Origin: Tepidiphilus succinatimandens
GTDB lineage: Bacteria > Pseudomonadota > Gammaproteobacteria > Burkholderiales > Rhodocyclaceae
Direction of reading: 5' to 3'
NCBI RefSeq assembly: GCF_006503695.1
Contig: NZ_SBIK01000012.1
Location: 1-64,000, forward strand
Length of the DNA: 64,000 nt
Position 1 is the first letter of the stretch. Each line of letters opens with the position of its first letter. The notes beneath the pieces are model-generated. The model searched no databases. It had not been told where the DNA came from and saw nothing but the letters and a program-made list of their open reading frames with translations. The translations under genes and the position numbers were made by a program. This document shows, in pieces, positions 22,006 to 32,167 of this stretch.

Positions 22006-22755
22006 TCACTTTTTCGCGCGCCCTTGCGCCGCCACGGCCGCCTGCTGCGCCTTGATCGTCTCCTCGTCGGCGAGGTAATAGCTCTTGAGCGGCCGGCAGC
22101 TCTCGTCCAGCTCATAGACGAGCGGCTGGGCGGTGGGAATGTTGAGCCCGACGATGTCCTGATCCGACACCTCGTCGAGGTATTTGATGAGCGCACGCAG
22201 GCTGTTGCCATGCGCCGCGATGAGGATACGCTCCCCGGCGAGAATGCGCGGCACGATCACCGTCTGCCAGTAAGGAACGAAGCGCGCCACCGTATCCTTG
22301 AGGCATTCGGTGCGGGGAAACTCGGCCTTGGGCAGATCCCAGTAGCGCGGATCGTCGGCGGTGATGCGCGGATCACCCTCGGGCAACGGCGGCGGAGGAA
22401 CATCGTAAGAGCGGCGCCACAGCAGCACCTGCTCGTCGCCGTATTTGGCCGCCGTCTCGGCCTTGTCCAGCCCCTGCAGCGCGCCGTAGTGGCGCTCGTT
22501 GAGGCGCCAGGAATGCTCCACCGGAAGCCACAGCTGATCGAGCTCTTCGAGCACGAGGTTGAGCGTCTTGTTCGCCCGTTTCAGCACCGAGGTAAACGCC
22601 CGATCGAAGGAAAACCCCCGCTCGCGCAGCAGCCGCCCGGCCGCGCGCGCCTCTTCGACGCCTTTCTCCGTGAGATCGACGTCGGTCCAGCCGGTGAAGC
22701 GGTTCTCCTTGTTCCAGGTGGATTCGCCATGACGCAACAGCACGATCTTGTACAT
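22006..22755 (-). CDS. gpmA: 2,3-bisphosphoglycerate-dependent phosphoglycerate mutase
   Basis: GpmA interconverts 3- and 2-phosphoglycerate in glycolysis. The 249-residue protein has [10 protein letters not shown] with the phosphohistidine, the ERHYGALQG loop and the second histidine in [11 protein letters not shown]. Two in-frame ATGs lie at 22761 and 22755; the second has AGAGGA at a good distance, so [10 protein letters not shown] is taken as the start. It is the first gene of the gpmA-envC-ctpA-moeB group and is divergent from the rhodanese gene across about 130 bp. Confidence 0.96.
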   Translation of the reverse strand: MYKIVLLRHGESTWNKENRFTGWTDVDLTEKGVEEARAAGRLLRERGFSFDRAFTSVLKRANKTLNLVLEELDQLWLPVEHSWRLNERHYGALQGLDKAETAAKYGDEQVLLWRRSYDVPPPPLPEGDPRITADDPRYWDLPKAEFPRTECLKDTVARFVPYWQTVIVPRILAGERILIAAHGNSLRALIKYLDEVSDQDIVGLNIPTAQPLVYELDESCRPLKSYYLADEETIKAQQAAVAAQGRAKK

Positions 22756-22885
22756 GATCATCCTCTGATATGATTGGACACCTCGATCGGCGCTCGGGCG
22801 ACGGCAGCTGCACACCACGATCGAGCCGAGCATTTTATCGCAGCCGCCGCACGTGCGCCGTTCCATCCCGTCGCGAAAGGAGGCA

Positions 22886-23317
22886 ATGTTGCAGGAATTT
22901 CTCGTGCAAAACTGGCACTGGGCCTTGCTCGCCGTGGCAAGCGGCCTGTGGTGGATCGTCGAGACGGTGCGCAGTGCCACCGACGACAGCCGCGTCACGC
23001 CGACCCAGGCCGTCGTCATGGTCAACCGCGAAGATGCCGTCTTCGTCGACATCCGCAGCGAAGCCGACTACCGTAAGGCGCACCTGCCCAACGCCCTCCA
23101 CGTCCCCGCCGAGCGCCTCCTGGAAGACCATCGCATCGAGCAGATGCGCTCGCGCCATCTCATTCTCTACTGTGACAGCGGCGCGCGTTCGGCCACCGCC
23201 TGCAAGAAGCTGCGCGCCGCGGGTTTCCCCCACGCCTACACGCTCGCCGGCGGCATCGATGCCTGGCGCAAGGCCAATCTGCCGCTCGAGAGCGAATCCT
23301 CGAGGAAGAAGAAATGA
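22886..23317 (+). CDS. Membrane-anchored rhodanese-like sulfurtransferase
   Basis: The 143-residue protein has one N-terminal membrane span (about 10-28) followed by a single rhodanese domain with the persulfide cysteine in [12 protein letters not shown]. It is of the YibN type that precedes grxC and secB in many proteobacteria. The active loop is intact, so sulfurtransferase activity is likely, but the donor and acceptor are unknown. The ATG at 22886 follows AAAGGAGG. The stop overlaps the grxC start by 4 bp. Confidence 0.93.
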   Translation: MLQEFLVQNWHWALLAVASGLWWIVETVRSATDDSRVTPTQAVVMVNREDAVFVDIRSEADYRKAHLPNALHVPAERLLEDHRIEQMRSRHLILYCDSGARSATACKKLRAAGFPHAYTLAGGIDAWRKANLPLESESSRKKK

Positions 23318-23595
23318 GCCCATCCCCCAAAGTGCGCATGTACGCCACCCAGGTCTGCCCCTACTGCGTCCGGGCCGAACAACTCCTGCGGCGCAAGGGC
23401 GTGACCGAGATCGAAAAGATCCTGATCGACCGCGACCCGGCGCAACGAGACGAAATGATGCGCCTCACCGGTCGGCGCACCGTGCCGCAGATCTTCATCG
23501 GCGAGACCCACGTCGGCGGCTGCGACGATCTCTACGAGCTCGAACGCCAGGGCAAGCTCGACGCACTGTTGCAAGGCGCATCCTCTTCCCATTGA
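23314..23595 (+). CDS. grxC: Glutaredoxin 3
   Basis: This 93-residue dithiol glutaredoxin has the CPYC active site (about 15-18), the cis-proline TVP motif and the GGCDDL glutathione-binding stretch. It reduces disulfides with glutathione in the cytoplasm. It sits between the rhodanese gene and secB, the standard betaproteobacterial order. Confidence 0.95.
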   Translation: MSPSPKVRMYATQVCPYCVRAEQLLRRKGVTEIEKILIDRDPAQRDEMMRLTGRRTVPQIFIGETHVGGCDDLYELERQGKLDALLQGASSSH

Positions 23596-23616
23596 TCCTT
23601 CTTACGGAACCCTGCC

Positions 23617-24105
23617 ATGAGCGACACCAACGGTACGCAAACCTCCGACCAGCCGATCTTCAGCGTGGAAAAACTCTACGTGCGCGACCTCTCGATCGAG
23701 GTCCCCAACGCGCCGCAATGCTTTCTCGAGCGCGAGACGCCCAACATCGACGTCCAACTGGCCACCGCTGCCACGCGCCTCGACGAGGGCTTCTTCGACG
23801 TCACGCTCACCGTGACCGTCACCGCCAAGATCGGCCAGGACAAAACGCTCTTTCTCATCGAAGCGGCGCAGGCCGGCATCTTCCAGATCCGCAACGTGCC
23901 GGAAGAGAACCTCGAACCGCTGCTCTTCGTCGCCTGCCCCAATCTGCTCTACCCCTATGCGCGCGAGGCCATCACCTCCTCGTCGCTGCGCGCCGGATTC
24001 CAGCCGGTGATCCTCGCGCCGGTCAATTTCGAAGCGCTCTACGCGCAGCAGAAGCGCCAAGCCGAACTCGCCCAGAGCGGCGAGGGCGAAGCGCGCCTGC
24101 AGTGA
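23617..24105 (+). CDS. secB: Protein-export chaperone SecB
   Basis: SecB keeps preproteins unfolded and hands them to SecA. The 162-residue protein shows the typical FSVEKLYVRDLSIEVPNAP N-terminal strand, VTVTVTAKIGQDKTLFLIEAAQAGIF and LLYPYAREAITSSSLRAGFQPVIL. The acidic C-terminal tail that contacts SecA is short here. It lies 21 bp after grxC and 7 bp before the SH3 gene. Confidence 0.96.
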   Translation: MSDTNGTQTSDQPIFSVEKLYVRDLSIEVPNAPQCFLERETPNIDVQLATAATRLDEGFFDVTLTVTVTAKIGQDKTLFLIEAAQAGIFQIRNVPEENLEPLLFVACPNLLYPYAREAITSSSLRAGFQPVILAPVNFEALYAQQKRQAELAQSGEGEARLQ

Positions 24106-24112
24106 GCCCGGG

Positions 24113-24589
24113 ATGAAACGGCGGGGCGGGGGGCTTCTCGGCACAGGACCCAGCCGGGCGTTTGCCTGGCTGGCCGCCGCGTTGATCTTCGTGGCGCCCG
24201 TCCCCACCCATGCCGAAGGGGCGACGTATCGTCACGTCACCGCCCTCACGCCGGCCTATCTCGCACCCGGCGAGCCGGTACCCGTTTTTTCGCTGCTACC
24301 CGGCACGCCGGTGGAATGGATCCAGAACCGGGGAGAATGGGCGCAGATCCGGGACGCCGAAGGCGGGTTGTACTGGGTGCCTGCCGCCAATCTCGACGAT
24401 CTGCGCACGGTGATCGTCATCGTCGACCGTGCCGAAATCCGCTCGGCACCCGATCCCGCAGCGGCCATCGTCTGCGAGGTCGAGCGCAACGTCGTCCTGG
24501 CGCTGCTGGGTACGAGCGACGGCTGGGCCGAAGTCGCCGCCGGCCCGCTGCGAGGCTTCATCCCTCGCAGCGCCGTCTGGGGGCTGTGA
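24113..24589 (+). CDS. Secreted SH3-domain protein
   Basis: This 158-residue protein has a signal peptide (about 1-35, ending THAEG) and two bacterial SH3-like units, one around VPVFSLLPGTPVEWIQNRGEWAQIRD and one around RAEIRSAPDPAAAIVCEVERNVVLALLG. Such periplasmic SH3 proteins probably bind peptidoglycan or other proteins, but no function is known for this gene. It is between secB and gpsA and overlaps the gpsA start by one base (TGATG). Confidence 0.85.
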   Translation: MKRRGGGLLGTGPSRAFAWLAAALIFVAPVPTHAEGATYRHVTALTPAYLAPGEPVPVFSLLPGTPVEWIQNRGEWAQIRDAEGGLYWVPAANLDDLRTVIVIVDRAEIRSAPDPAAAIVCEVERNVVLALLGTSDGWAEVAAGPLRGFIPRSAVWGL

Positions 24590-25590
24590 TGCAGCTCGCC
24601 GTGCTCGGTGCCGGAGCCTGGGGCACGGCGCTCGCCATCGCCATGGCGCGCCGCCACCGCGTACGCCTGTGGTGCCGCGATCCAGCGCAGGCCCAGCAGA
24701 TCACGCACGAACGCTGCAATCGCCGCTATCTGCCGGAAGTTCCGCTGCCCGAGGACGTCGCCGTCACGGCGGATTTCCCCGAGGCGCTCGCCGGGGCGGA
24801 CCTCGCCCTGATCGTCACGCCGCTCGCGGGGCTCGGAGCCACCGTCGCGGCGCTCGCGCGCGAGCGCCCCAACCTCCCTTTTCTGTGGGCCTGCAAGGGG
24901 ATCGACCCCGAGCGCCTGGCGCTGCCGCACCGCATCGTCACCGAAGCATGGCCCGAGACCTTGCTGCCGCCCCGGGCAGGCGTGCTCACCGGCCCCAGCT
25001 TCGCCCTGGAAGTGGCACGCAACCTCCCCACCGCCCTGGTGCTCGCCGCCGCCGACGCCCACTGGGCCAAGCACTGGGTCGAACAGCTGCACCAGCCCCG
25101 GCTGCGCCTCTACGCCCACGACGACGTGGTCGGCGCCGAGGTGGGCGGAGCGCTCAAGAACGTCATCGCCATCGCCGCAGGCGTGGCCGACGGCCTGGGC
25201 TGCGGGCTCAACGCCCGCGCCGCCCTGATCACCCGGGGGCTAGCCGAGATCGCGCGGCTTGCCCGGGCGCTCGGCGGGCGCGACGAAACCCTCATGGGAC
25301 TGGCAGGGATGGGCGATCTCATCCTCACCACGACTGGACAGCTCTCGCGCAACCGCCGCGTGGGGCTCATGCGCGCCACGGGCAAGCCGCTGGCCGAGAT
25401 CCTCACCGAACTGGGGCACGTCGCCGAGGGCGTGCCCACCACCCGCGCGGCGGTGGCGCTCGCCCGGCGCCACGGCATCGAAATGCCCATCGCCGAAGCC
25501 GTCCATCGCCTGCTCTTCGAGCCGGATCTCGCCGCCGAGGCGGTGGTGGAGGCGCTGCTCGCGCGCGACCCGAAGTTCGAGCGCCCCTGA
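24589..25590 (+). CDS. gpsA: Glycerol-3-phosphate dehydrogenase [NAD(P)+]
   Basis: GpsA makes sn-glycerol 3-phosphate for phospholipid synthesis. The 333-residue cytoplasmic protein has the Rossmann start MQLAVLGAGAWGTALA, the GPSFALEV loop, the catalytic lysine region EVGGALKNVIAIAAG and GMGDLILT. It ends the rhodanese-grxC-secB-SH3-gpsA run and faces trmL. Confidence 0.96.
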   Translation: MQLAVLGAGAWGTALAIAMARRHRVRLWCRDPAQAQQITHERCNRRYLPEVPLPEDVAVTADFPEALAGADLALIVTPLAGLGATVAALARERPNLPFLWACKGIDPERLALPHRIVTEAWPETLLPPRAGVLTGPSFALEVARNLPTALVLAAADAHWAKHWVEQLHQPRLRLYAHDDVVGAEVGGALKNVIAIAAGVADGLGCGLNARAALITRGLAEIARLARALGGRDETLMGLAGMGDLILTTTGQLSRNRRVGLMRATGKPLAEILTELGHVAEGVPTTRAAVALARRHGIEMPIAEAVHRLLFEPDLAAEAVVEALLARDPKFERP

Positions 25591-25599
25591 GCGCCCGTT

Positions 25600-26064
25600 T
25601 CATCCCCCGCCGGCAAACCCCTGCTGCCGCCAGGCCTCGTAGACGACGAGCGCGACCGCGTTCGACAGGTTGAGGCTGCGGTTACCCGGCAGCATGGGAA
25701 TGCGCAACCGCGAAGCCTCGGCGAATCCTTCCGCCACCTCGGACGGCACGCCGCGCGTCTCGGAGCCGAAGACGAAGACGTCTCCCGCTGCGAACGCCAC
25801 GTCCGCGTAGGGGCGCACGCCTTTGCTCGTCAGCAGGAAACGGCGCCGCGTACCCAGCCAGGCGCGGCACGCCGCCCAATCCTCGTGCACCATCACCTGG
25901 GCAAGATCGTGATAATCGAGCCCCGCGCGGCGCAGTCCCTTGTCTTCGAGCACGAATCCCAGCGGCCGCACCAGATGCAGCCGCGCCCCGGTGTTGGCCG
26001 CCAGCCGGATCACGTTGCCGGTGTTGGGCGCAATCTCCGGCTGGAAAAGGACGATCTCGAACAT
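25600..26064 (-). CDS. trmL: tRNA (cytidine(34)-2'-O)-methyltransferase TrmL
   Basis: TrmL methylates the wobble ribose in tRNA-Leu isoacceptors. The 154-residue SPOUT enzyme has the NTGNVIRLAANTG start, the FGSETRGVP motif and the deep-knot LRIPMLPGNRSLNLSNAVALVVYEAWRQ. The ATG at 26064 gives the family N-terminus MFEIVLFQPEIAPNTGN; a GTG at 26073 overlapping the comF stop is an alternative. Confidence 0.95.
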   Translation of the reverse strand: MFEIVLFQPEIAPNTGNVIRLAANTGARLHLVRPLGFVLEDKGLRRAGLDYHDLAQVMVHEDWAACRAWLGTRRRFLLTSKGVRPYADVAFAAGDVFVFGSETRGVPSEVAEGFAEASRLRIPMLPGNRSLNLSNAVALVVYEAWRQQGFAGGG

Positions 26065-26069
26065 TCCCG

Positions 26070-26798
26070 TCACCCCGTCAGACGAACGGGCGAAGCCGCC
26101 CGCGCCAGCACGATTCCCTGGACCGCAGCCGCTCCGGATTCCAGCAAGACCTCCGCCAACGCGTTCAACGTCGCCCCGGTGGTGAGCACGTCGTCAACCA
26201 CGCCCACCCGGCGCCCGGCAATCGCCCGCGCCCGCTCCACGGCGAAAGCGCCGCGCAGGTTCTCGCGCCGCGCCGAAGCATGCAGACGGGCCTGGTGCGG
26301 CGTCTCGCGCCGGCGCTGCACCGCGTCGAGTAGAACCGGCAGGCGCCACGCCGCGCCCAAATCACGGGTGAGCACCGCCGCCTGGTTGAATCCCCGCGAG
26401 CGCTGGCGCCGGGGCGCGAGCGGTACCGGCAGCAGGACGTCGATCGCCAGCGGCGGAAGCATCGTCTGCGCCATCGCCAGCGCGAGCGCCCGGCCCAGAC
26501 GCAGGTCGGCACCGTACTTGAAGCGGTGGATGAGCGCATCGAGCGGCGGCTCATACCAGAATCCCGCCGAAACGGCTTCGAAGCGCGGCGGTTTCAGCGC
26601 GCATTGGGCGCAGATTCCTTCGCATTCTGCGGGCGTGAGACGATCGCCGCAGCGCCGGCACGCCTCTTCCTGCCGCCACGGCAGAAATTCGCCACGGCAG
26701 GACGCGCACAGACCCCGCACCGTCGCCCCCAGGCCACACAGGCCGCAACGCGAGGGCAGGAAAAAATCGACGAGCGGCGTAAAATCCGGCAGATTCAT
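26070..26798 (-). CDS. comF: ComF family protein (phosphoribosyltransferase-like)
   Basis: The 242-residue protein has an N-terminal zinc-finger region with CxxC pairs (CGLC, CASC, CRRC, CAQC; about 16-60). A C-terminal PRTase fold has the PRPP loop VGVVDDVLTTGATLNA. ComF acts in DNA uptake in naturally competent bacteria, and this genome also has a type IV pilus, but the biochemical role is uncertain. Start ATG 26798 lies only 15 bp from the divergent bioC start, so promoters of the two genes must overlap. Confidence 0.92.
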   Translation of the reverse strand: MNLPDFTPLVDFFLPSRCGLCGLGATVRGLCASCRGEFLPWRQEEACRRCGDRLTPAECEGICAQCALKPPRFEAVSAGFWYEPPLDALIHRFKYGADLRLGRALALAMAQTMLPPLAIDVLLPVPLAPRRQRSRGFNQAAVLTRDLGAAWRLPVLLDAVQRRRETPHQARLHASARRENLRGAFAVERARAIAGRRVGVVDDVLTTGATLNALAEVLLESGAAAVQGIVLARAASPVRLTG

Positions 26799-26813
26799 TT
26801 CCCCTCCGACGAC

Positions 26814-27686
26814 ATGCCCGACACCTCCACCGCCTTCGGCCCCGACCTCGACCCCGCCCTGATCCGCCGCCGCGCCGAGCGCACGGCCGCGGCCTACCCT
26901 TCCAATCGTTTCCTTGCCGAGGAAACGGCCCAGCGCCTGTTCGAGCGCCTCGACTACCTGCGCATCGCGCCGCGGCGCCTGCTCGACGTGGGCGGCGGGC
27001 ACGACCTGCCGGCGCTACGCGCGCGCTATCCCCAAGCCGAGGCCATCGCCGTCGACTTCGCCCCGGCGCGGCTCGCGCACCTCGCCCCCCCATCCTCCTG
27101 GCTTGCCCGGCTCGTGCGCCGCGACCCGGCAAAGACCCTCGTAGCCGATGCCCACGCCCTGCCGCTGGCCACGGGCAGCGTCGACTTCCTCTGGTCCAAC
27201 CTGCTGCTGCATTGGCTCTCCGAACCGCTCCTCGCTCTCAAAGAATGGCAGCGCGTGCTCGCCGTGGGCGGCACCGTGTTCTTCTCCACCGTTGGCCCCG
27301 ACACGCTGCGCGAGCTGCGCGAAGCGCTCGGCCCCACCGCGGTGCATTCCTTTCTCGACATGCACGACGTAGGCGACCTGCTCGTGGCCGCCGGCTTTTC
27401 CGATCCGGTGATGGACATGCAGATGCTCACCCTGCGCTACCGCGACCCGGCGCGCCTGTGGCAGGATCTGCGCGCGAGTGGCGCGACGAACGCGCGCCGC
27501 GACCGCCGCCACACCCTCACCGGCAAGGAGCGCTGGCAGCGGGCACTCGCGGCGCTGGAAGCGCGGCGCGAGGCCGACGGCACGATTCCCATCACCGTCG
27601 AGCTCGTCTTTGGACACGCCTGGAAAGAAGCGCCCAAGACGCTGCCCGACGGGCGCGCGGTGATTCGCCTGCACCGCCGCCCCTGA
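26814..27686 (+). CDS. bioC: Malonyl-ACP O-methyltransferase BioC-like
   Basis: BioC methylates malonyl-ACP to start pimelate-moiety synthesis for biotin. The 290-residue protein has a class I SAM-binding motif LLDVGGGHDLPALRARYP (about 49-66), DAHALPLATGSVDFLWSNLLLHWL and a C-terminal extension ending VIRLHRRP. The gene order trmL-comF-bioC is usual in betaproteobacteria, which supports BioC over a general methyltransferase. No other biotin gene is in the window. Confidence 0.85.
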   Translation: MPDTSTAFGPDLDPALIRRRAERTAAAYPSNRFLAEETAQRLFERLDYLRIAPRRLLDVGGGHDLPALRARYPQAEAIAVDFAPARLAHLAPPSSWLARLVRRDPAKTLVADAHALPLATGSVDFLWSNLLLHWLSEPLLALKEWQRVLAVGGTVFFSTVGPDTLRELREALGPTAVHSFLDMHDVGDLLVAAGFSDPVMDMQMLTLRYRDPARLWQDLRASGATNARRDRRHTLTGKERWQRALAALEARREADGTIPITVELVFGHAWKEAPKTLPDGRAVIRLHRRP

Positions 27687-27698
27687 GCGACGCCCGCC

Positions 27699-28998
<1,300 letters not shown>

Positions 28999-29158
28999 GT
29001 CGCCGCCTATTGTAGCTGTATCGGGGCATGGCCGTGCGGCTCATTGTAGCGGCGGCGATGCGATCCCGCGGTGCATCGGCGAGCGAGACGAGGGAGACGC
29101 GGGGGCGTCAAGATTGAGAGAAAGGGTGTGGAGAAAGATATTCCCCCACCTGCCCGCG

Positions 29159-29452
29159 TCAGGCCATAACCAACTCGAGTTTACTGACGCGTTCGAGATT
29201 CGTGTGCTGGCGAGCAACCCAGAGATCGTGGGCATCTTGCATGGCAAGCCAGCTCTCGGGGCTACGCCCAAGCACTTTCGATAGCCGAAGCGCCATGTCC
29301 GGCGTTACCCTGCTTCTGCCCTTGAGGATTCTGCTCAAGGTGGAGGGCGCGACATCGAGCCGACGCGCCAGCTCGCGGGCGCTGATGCCATAGGGCTGCA
29401 GATAGACCTCGATGATGAATTCGCCGGGATGAGGGGGGTTATGCATGGTCAT
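29159..29452 (-). CDS. higA: HigA-family antitoxin
   Basis: The 97-residue protein has the HigA signature NPPHPGEFIIEVYLQP followed by an XRE-type helix-turn-helix (about 24-75; ISARELARRLDVAPSTLSRIL). It would neutralise HigB and repress the operon by binding the palindrome at 29742-29759. Its start overlaps the higB stop by 4 bp (ATGA). The toxin gene comes first, the usual hig order. Confidence 0.94.
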   Translation of the reverse strand: MTMHNPPHPGEFIIEVYLQPYGISARELARRLDVAPSTLSRILKGRSRVTPDMALRLSKVLGRSPESWLAMQDAHDLWVARQHTNLERVSKLELVMA

Positions 29453-29730
29453 CAGTGATAGTCCTCGTAATCCACAACATACGCGTTCCCGTCACGGAAC
29501 TCGAAGGTCATCCGCCAGTTGCCGCTCACGGTAACCGACCAGCGTCCGTCCAAATCGCCTTTGAGCGGATGCAGACGAAAGCCCGGGATGTCCATGTCGT
29601 CGATCGTCTGCGCCGTCTCCAAAGCGACGAGCAACATCCGCAGGCGCTTGGCATGACTGGCCTGGATGCCCGAGGTACTGCCTGTCTCGAAGAATCTGCG
29701 CAGGCCTTTGTGGCGGAACGATTTGATCAT
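29452..29730 (-). CDS. higB: HigB toxin (RelE-superfamily mRNA interferase)
   Basis: The 92-residue protein starts MIKSFRHKGLRRFFETG and contains LHPLKGDLDGRWSVTVSGNWRMTFEF, typical of HigB/RelE ribosome-dependent endoribonucleases. The C-terminal Arg and Tyr/His residues are present, so it looks intact. The only ATG in a reasonable place is at 29730. The promoter upstream would start transcription almost exactly on this ATG, so the mRNA may be leaderless. Confidence 0.93.
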   Translation of the reverse strand: MIKSFRHKGLRRFFETGSTSGIQASHAKRLRMLLVALETAQTIDDMDIPGFRLHPLKGDLDGRWSVTVSGNWRMTFEFRDGNAYVVDYEDYH

Positions 29731-29735
29731 GGTCC

Positions 29736-29764
29736 ATTTTAGCCTGTTGCGCAACAGGCAACAA
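29736..29764 (-). promoter_or_regulatory. higBA promoter with palindromic operator in the spacer
   Basis: On the minus strand TTGTTG (29764-29759) and TAAAAT (29741-29736) are separated by 17 bp. The spacer is filled by the perfect palindrome GCCTGTTGCGCAACAGGC (29742-29759). A HigA dimer bound there would block RNA polymerase. The -10 box ends 5 bp before the higB ATG. Confidence 0.7.
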
Positions 29765-29870
29765 ATCGATCAGATGCAGGAATCGCCATATCTCGCATCC
29801 CAGGCTCGAAGTGATCATTGGAGCACTAACAATGAGGGATGGCTTGGGGCGTCTGAATGCGGCGTTACGC

Positions 29871-29933
29871 CCGCATGCGACGCATCCGCGTCGTGGGAAA
29901 CCTACCGAAAAACTGCATCATTCGCTCCTTGTC
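29871..29933. repeat. 63-bp direct repeat, copy 2 (orphan hemB 5' end)
   Basis: Identical to 28665-28727. On the minus strand it carries the hemB ribosome site and start. The frame then leaves hemB and reaches a TAA one codon past the repeat, giving a 17-codon dead-end. The real upstream region of hemB probably lies to the right of this copy. Confidence 0.95.
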
Positions 29934-30096
29934 GGCATTCCCGCGCCGGCGGGAACTTTCGCCCGTGCAAGCCTTCTATGAAAGTAACTCTGCTCCATCT
30001 GCCTGCGCCGCCGCAAAGCCTTCCTGTTGAGCGGGACCCCGGCGATACCGCCGGGTTCATGGCCCGAACCTCCCCCTGCGTTCGGGCCATTTTTTT
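29934..30096 (+). other. Possible small RNA or orphan hairpin region
   Basis: No protein-coding signal was found here. On the plus strand there are three hairpins: TTCCCGC/GCGGGAA at 29938-29955, CCCGGC/GCCGGG at 30039-30056, and the terminator at 30059-30096. Structured sequence ending in a terminator resembles a small RNA, but no clear promoter is visible. It is antisense to the engB-hemB intergenic transcript. Confidence 0.25.
30059..30096 (+). terminator. Rho-independent terminator (plus strand)
   Basis: ATGGCCCGAAC (30059-30069) pairs with 30080-30090 in an 11-bp stem and is followed by six T residues. The T-run is on the plus strand although the nearest gene (engB) is on the minus strand, so it serves no recognised gene. 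Confidence 0.75.
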
Positions 30097-30111
30097 CGCA
30101 TCTCGGCGTTT

Positions 30112-30723
30112 TCATGCCGTTTCGGGCAGAACGCCCGCCAACCACCCCTGCACCACCGCCTCGGCCTCCTCCACTCCCAGCTTGCTGAGGGCCGAAAACG
30201 CCTGCACCGTCACCTGCCCCTCCCATGCGGCCAAAGCGCGGCGCACCTGGACCACGGTCGCCGCCCGCGCCCCGCGCGAGAGCTTGTCGGCTTTCGAGAG
30301 GAGGATATGCACCGGCTTGCCGCTGGGAAGGAACCAGTCGAGCAGCTGCCGGTCGAGCGCCGTGAGCGGATGGCGCACGTCCATGATGTGGATGAGGCCG
30401 ACGAGCGCCTCGCGCTCGCGCAGATAACGCTCGATCAGCTCCGCCCAACCGCGACGGATCGCCTCGGGCACCTTGGCGTAGCCGAATCCCGGCAGATCCA
30501 CCAGATAGAGCCCCGCCGGCGTGCGAAAGAGGTTGAGCAACTGCGTCCGCCCCGGCGTCTTCGAGACGTAAGCCAGCCGCGTGTGCCCGACCAAGGCATT
30601 GATCGCGCTGGATTTGCCGGCGTTGGAGCGTCCGACGAAGGCGATCTCCGGCCCTTTGGCTGCCGGCAGCCCCGCGGGCTTGGCAATGGAGGTGACGAAC
30701 TCGGCATGGCGGAAAAGAGGCAT
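30112..30723 (-). CDS. engB: Ribosome biogenesis GTPase EngB (YihA/YsxC)
   Basis: EngB is an essential GTPase needed for 50S subunit assembly. The 203-residue protein has G1 GRSNAGKSS (about 31-39), the T-containing switch KTPGRTQ, G3 DLPGFGYA and G4 SKADK. The ATG at 30723 gives the common MPLFRHAEFVTS start. It is divergent from the cytochrome c4 gene. In the ancestral order hemB probably followed directly; the hig insert now separates them. Confidence 0.95.
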   Translation of the reverse strand: MPLFRHAEFVTSIAKPAGLPAAKGPEIAFVGRSNAGKSSAINALVGHTRLAYVSKTPGRTQLLNLFRTPAGLYLVDLPGFGYAKVPEAIRRGWAELIERYLREREALVGLIHIMDVRHPLTALDRQLLDWFLPSGKPVHILLSKADKLSRGARAATVVQVRRALAAWEGQVTVQAFSALSKLGVEEAEAVVQGWLAGVLPETA

Positions 30724-30816
30724 GGGAAAGAGGCGACAGGCGGGCCTGCGCAAAACGGGGAGATGCGATAGAATAGCAAAATTTGCACATTCTCACCCAT
30801 CGCGTCGAGGATTCCC

Positions 30817-31443
30817 ATGATCAAGCGTACCATCGTGCTCACCGCGCTCGCCGCTTCCGGCCTGGTCTACGCCGCCGAACCCGTCGACCCCGCTCACGCG
30901 CAGGAAATCGCCACCACCGTGTGCGCCTCCTGCCACGGGCCCGACGGCAACACCCCGCTCATGCCCGAATACCCCAAGCTCGCCGGGCAGCACCCCGAAT
31001 ACCTCTACAAGCAGCTCGTCGACTTCAAAGCCTGGGACGACAAGCCCATCGCCCGCGAAAACGCCACGATGAACGCGATGGTCATGGCGTATTCCAAGGA
31101 AGAAATGCTCGGGCTGGCTCAATATTTCGCCCAGCAGAAACAGGTCCCGGCCGAACCCAAGGCCCAGGAAACCCTCGCCCTCGGCCAGAAGATCTGGCAC
31201 TACGGCATCCCCGACAAGGCGGTGCCCGCCTGCTCCGGCTGCCATGGCAACAACGGCGCGGGCATCCCCATCATGTATCCCCGGCTCGCCGGCCAGACCC
31301 CCGACTACGTCGTCGTGCAGCTCAAGGCCTTCCGCGAGCAGCAGCGCGCCAACGATCCCGAGCAGATGATGCGCCAGATCGCCAACAAGCTCACCGACAC
31401 CGAGATCTCGGCGCTCGCCGACTACGCCGCGAGCCTGCGCTGA
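30817..31443 (+). CDS. Di-haem cytochrome c4
   Basis: This periplasmic electron carrier has two fused c-type haem domains. The 208-residue protein has a signal peptide (about 1-19, ending VYA) and haem sites CASCH (about 36-40) and CSGCH (about 136-140), each followed by distal methionine candidates. Cytochrome c4 delivers electrons to terminal oxidases or nitrite reductase. The divergent arrangement with engB is common in beta- and gammaproteobacteria. Confidence 0.94.
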   Translation: MIKRTIVLTALAASGLVYAAEPVDPAHAQEIATTVCASCHGPDGNTPLMPEYPKLAGQHPEYLYKQLVDFKAWDDKPIARENATMNAMVMAYSKEEMLGLAQYFAQQKQVPAEPKAQETLALGQKIWHYGIPDKAVPACSGCHGNNGAGIPIMYPRLAGQTPDYVVVQLKAFREQQRANDPEQMMRQIANKLTDTEISALADYAASLR

Positions 31444-32126
31444 TGGCCCTGACCCACGCCGACGAATTGAAGCGCCTGGCGGCGGTGGCCGCCGTGGCCG
31501 AAGTCCCCGAGGACATCTTCCTCGGGGTCGGCACCGGCTCCACCGTGAACTTCTTCATCGACGCCCTGGTGCAAAGTGGCAAGCGCATCCGCGGGGCCGT
31601 CTCCAGCTCGGAAGCCAGCACCGAGCGGCTGCGCCGCTACGGCATTCCCGTGCTCGACGCCACCGAGCTCGATACGGTGCCGCTCTACGTCGACGGCGCC
31701 GACGAGATCGACCCCGCCTTCGCCATGATCAAGGGCGGCGGCGGTGCGCTCACCCGCGAGAAGATCGTCGCCGCCATGGCCGAGCGCTTCGTGTGCATCT
31801 GCGACGAGCGCAAGCTCGTCGAGCGCCTGGGGCGATTCCCCTTGCCCCTCGAAGTCATCCCCATGGCCGAGCGGCTCGTCTCCCGCCGGCTGCGCGAGTT
31901 AGGGGGCGAGCCGCGCCGTCGCCTCGGTTTCGTCACCGACAACGGCAACGCCATCCTCGACGTGCACGGCCTCGTCATCGACGACCCGGATGCGCTCGAG
32001 AGCGCGCTCAACGACCTCCCCGGCGTGGTCACCAACGGCATCTTCGCCCACCGGCGTGCCGACGTGCTGCTGCTTGGCACCGGCGAGGGCGTGCAGCGGC
32101 GCGAACGCGCCGTCACGAAACGGTAA
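31443..32126 (+). CDS. rpiA: Ribose-5-phosphate isomerase A
   Basis: RpiA interconverts ribose-5-phosphate and ribulose-5-phosphate. The 227-residue protein has the phosphate loop [15 protein letters not shown] (catalytic Asp), [11 protein letters not shown] and the [18 protein letters not shown]-terminus. Its start overlaps the cytochrome c4 stop by one base (TGATG). Confidence 0.96.
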   Translation: MALTHADELKRLAAVAAVAEVPEDIFLGVGTGSTVNFFIDALVQSGKRIRGAVSSSEASTERLRRYGIPVLDATELDTVPLYVDGADEIDPAFAMIKGGGGALTREKIVAAMAERFVCICDERKLVERLGRFPLPLEVIPMAERLVSRRLRELGGEPRRRLGFVTDNGNAILDVHGLVIDDPDALESALNDLPGVVTNGIFAHRRADVLLLGTGEGVQRRERAVTKR

Positions 32127-32167
32127 CGTCGTCCCACCATAATGTCTGCACCGCCGCGAGGAAAGCT

